From the NCBI GenBank assembly GCA_902790325.1, contig CADARP010000009.1, positions 7,822 through 71,821 of the forward strand: 64,000 bases of DNA, given 5' to 3'. Below are positions 56,461-64,000 of this stretch, piece by piece. Origin of the DNA: Oscillospiraceae bacterium (lineage in GTDB: Bacteria; Bacillota; Clostridia; Oscillospirales; Acutalibacteraceae). Numbering within the stretch: position 1 is the stretch's first letter; every line of letters starts with the position of its first letter. The notes below the pieces were generated by a model, which saw only the letters and a program-made list of their open reading frames with translations, did not search any database and had not been told where the DNA came from. A program made the translations under genes and the position numbers.

Positions 56461-57558
56461 ATGGGTACGATCATTGCATTGGGCGGCGGCAATTTCGCAA
56501 ACGGCGAGATGCGTTCCGTTGCGGAAAAGATCATAGAATACAGCGGCAAGCAGAAGCCGAAAGTCCTCTTTCTGCCGACGGCGGGATTCGACGACATGAA
56601 CGGCGACGAGCCGATCCGCGACACGTTCCTGTCGCTCGGATGTACGTTCGAGCCGCTGCTGCTGACAGATGCATCGCTGACGCGTGAACAGATCGAAGAA
56701 GCGATCCTGTCGTGCGACATCGTCTATGCCGGCGGCGGCAATCTGCAGTTTCTCATGGACACCTGGACGCGCACCGGCGCAGCGGACGCGCTGCGCAAGG
56801 CGTACGACTGCGGCGTCGTGCTGTCGGGTTTCAGCTCGGGTGCGATGTGCTGGTTCGCGGGCGGCTACGACGACTGCGGGCCGGAGCACAGCTTTGTCTT
56901 TCTCCGGTGTCTGGGGCTGCTGCCGCACATCTACTGCCCGCACTTCATCAGTGAGGTCTGGCAGAGATTCGGCACACGCATCCGCGAAACAGGGGAGAGC
57001 GGGATCGGCGTCGAGGACGGCGCCGCGCTCGTCTGCCGCGACGGCGTTTACAGCGTCATCACCGGCGACGAAGGCGGCGACGCGTTTTTCTTTGACAGAA
57101 CGGACGACTGGCGCAAACTGCGCATCACGGACGACGCGTCTGTCCTCGCGGGGAAAACGGGCAGGCAGGAATCCGAGCTGATGGAGACGGCGCTGCGTGC
57201 GGCCGGCAGCGCATACGCGCCGTATTCGCGCTTTCGCGTGGGCGCGGCGCTGCTGACAAAGGACGGCAGGATCTACACCGGCGCAAACATTGAAAACGCA
57301 TCCTTCGGCGCGACGGTCTGCGCGGAGCGGACGGCGCTGTGGAAAGCGGTATTTGACGGATACAGGGAATTTGCCGCTTTGGCGGTCGTGGCAAAAAAAG
57401 AAGACGGCACGCTTGTCGAAGCGCCGCCCTGCGGCATCTGCCGGCAGGCGCTCGCGGAGTTTTCGGACGGAACGATGACCGTACTGTTCGGATCGCCCGA
57501 CGCGCCGAAACGCACGACGCTGCGGTCGCTTCTGCCCGAAGCGTTCGCCTTGCGGTAA
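56461..57558 (+). CDS. Peptidase S51 (dipeptidase E-like) fused to cytidine deaminase
   Basis: A 365-aa protein with two domains in one frame. Residues 1-235 match the S51/type-1 amidotransferase-like family: IALGGGNFANG, VYAGGGNLQFLM and the nucleophile elbow LSGFSSGAMCWF (Ser about 130), with a late HF/EDGAAL region. Residues 239-365 are a complete cytidine deaminase: YSRFRVGAALLTKDG, GANIENASFGATVCAERTA (zinc ligand Cys and catalytic Glu) and PPCGICRQAL (two further Cys ligands). There is no stop or frameshift at the junction (GRQESELMETALRAAG). S51 enzymes cut Asp/N-terminal dipeptides; deaminases convert cytidine to uridine. Why they are joined is unknown. AAAGGAG upstream. Confidence 0.87.
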   Translation: MGTIIALGGGNFANGEMRSVAEKIIEYSGKQKPKVLFLPTAGFDDMNGDEPIRDTFLSLGCTFEPLLLTDASLTREQIEEAILSCDIVYAGGGNLQFLMDTWTRTGAADALRKAYDCGVVLSGFSSGAMCWFAGGYDDCGPEHSFVFLRCLGLLPHIYCPHFISEVWQRFGTRIRETGESGIGVEDGAALVCRDGVYSVITGDEGGDAFFFDRTDDWRKLRITDDASVLAGKTGRQESELMETALRAAGSAYAPYSRFRVGAALLTKDGRIYTGANIENASFGATVCAERTALWKAVFDGYREFAALAVVAKKEDGTLVEAPPCGICRQALAEFSDGTMTVLFGSPDAPKRTTLRSLLPEAFALR

Positions 57559-57632
57559 ACCCTGTGCGTCAAGACGCGCGCGCCGCAAGGGACGCCGGCG
57601 GCTGATCCAAATGACCCGCGGAGGGGATAAGC

Positions 57633-57731
57633 ATGTTTGAGAAAACCAAGGGACCCGTTCCCGTGCCGTTCACAGAACGGACGACAGAGGATGCGCAGAC
57701 GGTTGAGCCGGTCTGCGCGGTATGCGGGTGA
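57633..57731 (+). CDS. 32-residue peptide with C-terminal CxxC, overlapping the sialidase start
   Basis: GGAGGGG sits about 6 nt before the ATG, a better ribosome binding site than the sialidase gene itself has. The peptide begins MFEKTKGPVPVPF and ends VEPVCAVCG, a CxxC pair at the very end as in a half zinc ribbon. Its last 10 nt overlap the sialidase start (57722), so it may act as a leader cistron that couples translation. Could be a chance ORF; no homologue recognised. Confidence 0.5.
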   Translation: MFEKTKGPVPVPFTERTTEDAQTVEPVCAVCG

Positions 57732-58720
57732 TCTCAACGCAGGGGCTGGAGCGATTCAATCCCCCTGCGTTTTACACGGAGCACGGCTATACAAATATTC
57801 GCATTCCGGGCGTCGCCGCTTTGGACAGCGGACGTCTTCTGTGCTGGTATGAATGCCGCAGAGGCGGCGATTGGTCGGCGATCGACATCGGTATGCAGAC
57901 AAGTGACGACGGCGGAAAAACGTGGGGCAGGACCCGCATTATTGCAGACGGAAAAGGACGCTGCGCGTGCAATAACCCGGTCATGATCCCGGACGGCGAT
58001 ACGCTGTACTTTCTGTACTGTGAGAATTACAAGAGACTGTTTCTCCGCAAGAGCACGGACGGCGGTCTGCATTTCTCCGATCCTGTGGAGTGGACGGCGC
58101 AGATCGACCGGCTGATGAACGGCAGATTCTGGTCTGTTCTTGCCGTCGGCCCCGGACACGGCATTGCCATGCCCGGCCACACATTGTTTGTTCCCATGTG
58201 GTTCGGCAGCAGCAAAACCGACATGTTCGCGCACCATCCTTCTTATATTGCGGTGCTGCGGATCACGGAAGGCGGACGGTCGGCGGATCTGTCGCACACG
58301 ATCGGCGAAGCGGTTCTCACGGACCCGAGCGAATGCTGTATTGCCGCTTTGCCGGACGGGCGGATTCTTTTGAATATCCGCCATGAATCTCCCGTAAGAT
58401 GCCGGGCTGTTTCTTTTGGTAATCCTGCCGACAACACATGGAGTGTTCCGCGATTCGAGGACGCGCTGCCGGACCCGATCTGCATGGCGGGTATGTGCAG
58501 ATGCGGCGACGGGCTGTTGTTTACGAACTGCGCAAGCAAAGACGTCCGTTCGGATCTTACGCTGCGGAAACTGACCGCCGACTGCCGGATCGCCGAGAGC
58601 CTGCTCGTTTCTTCCGAAGGGGGATACAGCGACGTCTGTTACGCGCATGCGCACAGCGCGGCGTGTATTGTATATGAAAACGGCACCGGACATCTGCAAA
58701 CGGCGATTGTTTCTGTCTGA
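57722..58720 (+). CDS. Sialidase/neuraminidase-like protein (GH33-type), no signal peptide
   Basis: A 332-aa six-bladed beta-propeller. The Arg-triad start RIP is present as NIRIPGVAAL (about 24), Asp boxes as TSDDGGKTWG (about 60) and STDGGLHFSD (about 110), a second candidate Arg in LNIRHE (about 221), and YSDVCYAHA near the end with the catalytic-type Tyr. Exo-sialidases release terminal sialic acid. Without a signal peptide it would act on imported oligosaccharides. The start at 57722 has no own ribosome binding site and overlaps the 32-residue peptide gene. Confidence 0.75.
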   Translation: MRVISTQGLERFNPPAFYTEHGYTNIRIPGVAALDSGRLLCWYECRRGGDWSAIDIGMQTSDDGGKTWGRTRIIADGKGRCACNNPVMIPDGDTLYFLYCENYKRLFLRKSTDGGLHFSDPVEWTAQIDRLMNGRFWSVLAVGPGHGIAMPGHTLFVPMWFGSSKTDMFAHHPSYIAVLRITEGGRSADLSHTIGEAVLTDPSECCIAALPDGRILLNIRHESPVRCRAVSFGNPADNTWSVPRFEDALPDPICMAGMCRCGDGLLFTNCASKDVRSDLTLRKLTADCRIAESLLVSSEGGYSDVCYAHAHSAACIVYENGTGHLQTAIVSV

Positions 58721-58757
58721 CGCGCGGAACGCGCGAACGCAGTTTCCGTACAAAACC

Positions 58758-58800
58758 AAAAAAGGGCGCGTTGCATTTTTATCTGCAAGCGTCCTTTTTT
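58758..58800. terminator. Bidirectional terminator between convergent genes
   Basis: A-rich/T-rich framed stem (AAAAAAGGGCGC...TTGCA with TGCAAGCG...TCCTTTTTT, one bulge), 8-nt loop; T run on both strands. Confidence 0.85.
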
Positions 58801-58833
58801 CTATGTATTGGATTGGATTCGGTGTGTCCTGTC

Positions 58834-59907
58834 TTACAGCACCACTTCGTGGCCGGTTCTTGCGGACTCGTAGACCGCGTCGAGGATGCGCATCAGCTCC
58901 ACGCCGTCCTCGGCGGGCGCGATGCATTCCGTGCCGTTCTGCACGCAGTCGATGAAGTGATACACCTCATCGCGGAACATCTGGTCGAAGTCCTGCCCTT
59001 TCACGTCGGCATGGTCGATATTGACCAGACGATCGTTCATCTCGGAATACAGATGCAGTCCGTCATCTGCCAGATTTGCGCCGGCTTTCGTACCGAACAG
59101 CTCGATGCCGCCCTTCGTTTCGCCGTTCAGGCTGAAGCTCGCTTCCACGCTCAGCGTGCTGCCGTCGTCAAACCGGATCAGCGCTGTGACCAAATCCTCA
59201 ACGTCCACGGGCGGTTTGTCCTGCGAATTGTCGCGCGCGGCAATGTACCCCTTGGCCGATTTGATGTTTGCGCGGTCAAACAGCTTCTGGTATGTCGCGC
59301 CGTAGACCGAGACGGTTTTCGGATTGCCTTTGAGATACCGCACGAAGTCGATCACGTGCACGCCCAGATCGATCAGCGGGCCGCCGCCCGAACGGGACTT
59401 GTCGCCAAACCAACCTCCCGGATGTCCGTTGCGGCGCAGATAGGTCGCCTTGGCATAGTAGATGTCGCCGAAGAAACCTGCCCGGACACAGTCCTGAAGG
59501 ACTTTCATGTTTTCCTCATGGCGCCGCACGAAGCCGATCATCAGCAGCTTCCCGTTTTTCTCCGCGGCAGCCTGCATTTCGAGCGCCTGTGCGGCGTTGA
59601 TCGCCATCGGCTTTTCGCACAGCACGTTGCAGCCTGCGTTCAGCGCGGCGATCGAGCATTCCGCATGCGCGCTGTTCCACGTGCACACGCTCACCAGCTC
59701 CAGCTCCGGCAGCGTCCGGAACATCTCGTCCTTGTCGGTGAATACGCGTTCCTCGGGCACGCCGAACTCGGCGGCTCTGGCAAGCGCGCGCTCACGGTTC
59801 AGATCGCACAGCGCGTACAACTCGGTATACGGACTGTTGACGTAGTTGCGCAGATGGTTGGGGCTGATGCTTCCTGTGCCGATGACGGCAGCTTTCATTT
59901 TTTCCAT
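58834..59907 (-). CDS. Gfo/Idh/MocA family oxidoreductase 2
   Basis: A 357-aa NAD(P)-dependent dehydrogenase paralogous to the 54334 protein. Rossmann motif AAVIGTGSISPNHLRN (about 6-21), CEKPMAIN (about 96), and SGGGPLIDLGVHVIDFVRYL (about 168-187) with the Asp-x-x-x-His catalytic pair intact, unlike the 54334 protein. Substrate class is sugars or inositols. AAAGGAG lies about 11 nt before the ATG at 59907; an in-frame ATG at 59898 is an alternative. It begins 17 nt after the phosphoesterase gene, so it is probably cotranscribed with it. Confidence 0.88.
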   Translation of the reverse strand: MEKMKAAVIGTGSISPNHLRNYVNSPYTELYALCDLNRERALARAAEFGVPEERVFTDKDEMFRTLPELELVSVCTWNSAHAECSIAALNAGCNVLCEKPMAINAAQALEMQAAAEKNGKLLMIGFVRRHEENMKVLQDCVRAGFFGDIYYAKATYLRRNGHPGGWFGDKSRSGGGPLIDLGVHVIDFVRYLKGNPKTVSVYGATYQKLFDRANIKSAKGYIAARDNSQDKPPVDVEDLVTALIRFDDGSTLSVEASFSLNGETKGGIELFGTKAGANLADDGLHLYSEMNDRLVNIDHADVKGQDFDQMFRDEVYHFIDCVQNGTECIAPAEDGVELMRILDAVYESARTGHEVVL

Positions 59908-59924
59908 GGTCGTTTTATCTCCTT

Positions 59925-61346
59925 TTATTTCCCGACAAAGTCGTTCCAGTGCAGGCGGAATCTCGCGGTCGTCCAGACTTCGTTGACAAGGCCGTATACA
60001 TCCGAAAGGAAACGGACAAACGGATCGTAGAAGTCCCGGCCGTCTGCGGGATGGCCGCCCTGAGCGCTTGTTTTGACGATGGTGAATGTGTGGAAGGGTT
60101 CTTCTTCGCCCGGTTCATAGGAACGGATGGCGATGGAATCCTCCGAAAAATCGAGCAGGTTATAGACGGGGTTCTCCGACAGGTAAGCGTACGCCACGTT
60201 TTCGCCGACGGGCGGTTCCTCGCCGTCCTCTTCGATGCGCGGCCGGTTGATCGAACCGGAAACCATCACGACCGTGCCGGCCGGATCGGTCACACTGTCG
60301 AGCCCGACGAGACTCTGGTTTGTCTTGTTGCCGAACATGGCGTTCGAGATCGTGTAGTAGTGGCTGTGTCCCAGCAGCACGAGGTCGAACCGGAACTCGT
60401 CGAAGATCGGCGACCAGATCGTGCGCAGCAGGGCGTTCTCCTTTTCTCGGTGCGGGATGCGTCCGCCGTAGAGATCGTGGTGGAACGTCGCCACGCGCCA
60501 CTTCGTGTCGGGATGCGCCCGGAGCGCCTGTTTGACGAAATTGCGGTGCGCGGTCATCGAACCGACGTTGCTGTCGAACACGAAGAACAGAACGTCGCCC
60601 TTGACGTAGTAATAGTCATACGAGATCAGGGAATGGACAAGCGCCTTTTTGTATTCGTTCGGCTGGTTGGTAAAATACTTGTACGCGATACCCTTGCGGT
60701 CGTGGTTGCCGGGGCAGAGCGCGAACGGCGTGCTGCGCAGCACGGGCGACGCGACGAGCGCCGTGTATTCGCTGCGGAAGCCGCGCGACGCCTGGTCGCC
60801 GGCGGAGATCACGAGATCAAGCGCGCCGCGCGCGGCGGCGTCCTCCAGCACGCGGGAGAACGTGTAGGACTGGTTCATCAGGCAGTCCGCGTCCTCTTCG
60901 TCGAAGCTGACGTGGATGTCCGTCGTGTACATTGCGGTGAAGTCGCTGCCGGACAGCGTGGAGAACGTGTACGTATCGCTCTCCCACGTATCGGTCGCGC
61001 ATTTGTAATAGTATGTTTTATCCGGCTGGAGCGCGGTTACGGTGACCTTGCAGCGCACGTCGCCTTCCGGCGTTTTGAGGTTCGATCCGGTGAAGGTGCG
61101 CGCACCCGAAAGATCGTCCCGATCGCTGACGGTCACACGGCACGAGCCGGCGTCCGCCGGCGCATACCACGAGAAATTGCGTTCGCTCTCGTCGGCGCCC
61201 GGCGCCATATAGACGGCGCTGCCGTCCTCGGTATACTGTGCGTAGTACCGCTGCCACGCCGCATCCGCTTCGTAGGCGGACGCGCCCACGGTCAGCACGC
61301 CGCACAGCATTGCAAGGCAAAGCAGCAGAGAAATCGTGCGTTTCAT
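59925..61346 (-). CDS. Secreted calcineurin-like metallophosphoesterase 2
   Basis: A 473-aa exported enzyme. Signal peptide 1-24 (cleavage near GASA). An N-terminal fibronectin/purple-acid-phosphatase beta domain precedes the catalytic domain: YTTDIHVSF (about 144), SAGDQASRG (about 182), PGNHDRKG (about 211), TFHHDLYGG (about 290), LLGHSHYYTI (about 330). Unlike the 48134 paralogue, the first motif is a complete D-x-H and there is no C-terminal hydrophobic anchor. Likely acts on extracellular phosphate esters. ATG at 61346 with AGGTG upstream. About 150 nt of non-coding sequence precede it, where I see no clear promoter. Confidence 0.85.
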   Translation of the reverse strand: MKRTISLLLCLAMLCGVLTVGASAYEADAAWQRYYAQYTEDGSAVYMAPGADESERNFSWYAPADAGSCRVTVSDRDDLSGARTFTGSNLKTPEGDVRCKVTVTALQPDKTYYYKCATDTWESDTYTFSTLSGSDFTAMYTTDIHVSFDEEDADCLMNQSYTFSRVLEDAAARGALDLVISAGDQASRGFRSEYTALVASPVLRSTPFALCPGNHDRKGIAYKYFTNQPNEYKKALVHSLISYDYYYVKGDVLFFVFDSNVGSMTAHRNFVKQALRAHPDTKWRVATFHHDLYGGRIPHREKENALLRTIWSPIFDEFRFDLVLLGHSHYYTISNAMFGNKTNQSLVGLDSVTDPAGTVVMVSGSINRPRIEEDGEEPPVGENVAYAYLSENPVYNLLDFSEDSIAIRSYEPGEEEPFHTFTIVKTSAQGGHPADGRDFYDPFVRFLSDVYGLVNEVWTTARFRLHWNDFVGK

Positions 61347-61495
61347 TTGTATCACCTGTCCTCTGTGTGACGTAACCGCTTCCGGCGCAAACAGAACCGC
61401 GCGGCCGCCGGATCGTCCGCAAATGCGGGCTTATCCGGAAACTCTGCCGCGCTGCGTTCCAAAAGCCGAAATGCGTTTTATACAGTGATGCTCGA

Positions 61496-62569
61496 TCAGC
61501 GCTTGACGCGCGCGTTGCCGCTCCAGACGCTCCAGACCATATCCTCGTCCGCAGGCTGTGCGTAGTCGGTCAGGAACGTCGTCGCCAGCGCGCCGCTCGC
61601 CCAGCCGAACTGAAGCTGCTTCTCGGCGTCCCAGCCGCGCAGCAGCGCATACAGCAGACCGCCGACGAATCCGTCGCCGCCGCCGATGCGGTCGAGCACG
61701 CGGATCGGACGCGGTTCGGCAACGTGCCACTGTCCGTCCGCAAAGAGGATCGCGCCCCACAGATGCTCGTTGGCGTTGACGACCTGACGCAGCGTCGTCG
61801 CGAAGACGGACGCGTTGGGGAATGCCTCGCGCACGCGCTCGATCATGCCCTTGAAGCCGTCGATCTTGCCGGCAAGATCCTTGCCGCCCGCTTCGGGACC
61901 CTGGATGCCCAGGCAAAGCTGGAAGTCCTCTTCGTTGCCGACGAGGATGTCTGCCAGCGACGCGATCTCCGTGAAGATCGCGCGCAGCTCTTCTTCGCGG
62001 TTCTTCCAGAACGTCGCGCGGAAGTTGAGATCAAAGGAAATGAGCGTGCCGTATTTCTTGGCCGCGCGCGCAAGCTCTAAGCAGAACTTGCCCGTTTCGG
62101 GCGACAGCGCGCCGATCAGACCGGACAGGTGCAGCGCCGCGACGCCTTCCTTGCCGAAGATGCGGTCAAGGTCGAAATCCTCGATCGACAGCGTGCGGCC
62201 GACTTCGCCGGCGCGGTCGTTCTGGACACGCGGGCCGCGCGAGCCGCAGCCGCTGTCCGCGATGTTGAACTGGTGGCGGTAGCCCCAGGGGCCGCCCTGC
62301 GGCACCTCTTTGCCTTCATATACCATGCCGCGCGCGCGCAGATCGCGCTTGATGAAATCCGCGACGGGGCTGTCCTTGACGAAGGTGGTCAGCACCTTGA
62401 CGGGCAAACCGAGGAAGGAGGAGATGCTCGCCACGTTCGTCTCCGCGCTCGTTGCCTGCATCTGGAAAAGATTGCTCGACGCGACGGGCTGTCCGCTCGG
62501 CGGACAGATGCGCACGCCCATGCTGGTCGGCACGACCAGCGCCCATGTGTACTGTTCACGCAATTTCAT
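61496..62569 (-). CDS. PfkB-family sugar kinase, probable 2-keto-3-deoxygluconate kinase
   Basis: A 357-aa cytoplasmic ribokinase-fold kinase. The first part holds the sugar-binding region (VVPTSMGVRICPPSG and TSAETNVAS), and residues 306-317 the PfkB signature as DRIGGGDGFVGG with the catalytic Asp, close to the usual DTxGAGD. Homology class and gene neighbourhood (gnd next door) suggest 2-dehydro-3-deoxygluconokinase, which phosphorylates KDG to KDPG. An aldolase is not seen in the window. GAGGTG precedes the ATG; 10 nt after gnd, so an operon. Confidence 0.8.
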   Translation of the reverse strand: MKLREQYTWALVVPTSMGVRICPPSGQPVASSNLFQMQATSAETNVASISSFLGLPVKVLTTFVKDSPVADFIKRDLRARGMVYEGKEVPQGGPWGYRHQFNIADSGCGSRGPRVQNDRAGEVGRTLSIEDFDLDRIFGKEGVAALHLSGLIGALSPETGKFCLELARAAKKYGTLISFDLNFRATFWKNREEELRAIFTEIASLADILVGNEEDFQLCLGIQGPEAGGKDLAGKIDGFKGMIERVREAFPNASVFATTLRQVVNANEHLWGAILFADGQWHVAEPRPIRVLDRIGGGDGFVGGLLYALLRGWDAEKQLQFGWASGALATTFLTDYAQPADEDMVWSVWSGNARVKR

Positions 62570-62579
62570 AAGTATCACC

Positions 62580-64000
<1,421 letters not shown>

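Overview
The window reads as a chromosomal contig from an anaerobic Gram-positive Clostridia bacterium, most likely an uncultured Oscillospiraceae/Ruminococcaceae-type gut organism. The supporting signs are a class III (oxygen-sensitive) ribonucleotide reductase with its radical-SAM activase, a VanW protein, a DltA/DltC pair, dockerin modules, several secreted proteins built from InlB-type (Listeria-Bacteroides) repeats, strong AGGAGG-type ribosome binding sites, and promoters of the TTGACA-17-TATAAT type, very often with a TGn extended -10. G+C is high, so long open frames appear opposite most genes; I treat these as shadows. The taxonomic placement is inference from gene content, not from a marker gene. 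I found no rRNA, tRNA, CRISPR array, prophage or transposase.

Layout. 1-125: an array of small hairpins joined by a 7-base linker. 173-14500 (+): a penicillin-binding protein, then a run of secreted proteins (1821, 3101, 4512 with dockerin, 10186, 11480) with a cytoplasmic six-hairpin glycosidase at 8098. 14854-16553 (+): four tightly coupled genes (HprK-like P-loop protein, two PqqD-like proteins, a soluble S26-type peptidase) that resemble a peptide-modification cassette with no visible precursor. 16597-20634: CPBP membrane protein (-), Nudix hydrolase, ART-like protein, DUF2809 membrane protein and a second dockerin protein. 21059-23440 (-): nrdD fused to a redox domain, with two pairs of NrdR boxes around its promoter. 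24117-38639 (+): one gene for a 4840-residue secreted protein.

38765-44771 (-): a six-gene run vanW, dltA-like, dltC-like, yczE-like, deoB, nrdG, preceded by a PHP phosphoesterase. 45065-50946 (mostly +): a lipoprotein, two tandem 23-residue membrane peptides, a YfbR-like nucleotidase (-), an EEP-family nuclease/phosphatase, a secreted metallophosphoesterase and a ZnuA-like lipoprotein. 51011-56317 (-): SGNH hydrolase, GH3-type acyl-acid amido synthetase, a Gfo/Idh/MocA oxidoreductase and a TIM-barrel sugar isomerase. 56461-58720 (+): a peptidase S51-cytidine deaminase fusion, a 32-residue peptide and a sialidase-like protein. 58834-64000 (-): a second Gfo/Idh/MocA oxidoreductase, a second metallophosphoesterase, a 2-keto-3-deoxygluconate-type kinase and 6-phosphogluconate dehydrogenase, which is cut by the window edge.

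Themes. Nucleotide metabolism recurs (nrdD, nrdG, deoB, yfbR-like, cytidine deaminase), as do sugar and sugar-acid metabolism (glycosidase, sialidase, two oxidoreductases, isomerase, kinase, gnd) and an elaborate secreted proteome. Items most worth a second look: the linker-hairpin array, the tandem micro-membrane-peptides with flanking matched hairpins, the HprK/PqqD/PqqD/S26 cassette, the S51-deaminase fusion, the giant repeat protein, and two dispersed palindromic repeat families, one of which carries its own transcription terminator.
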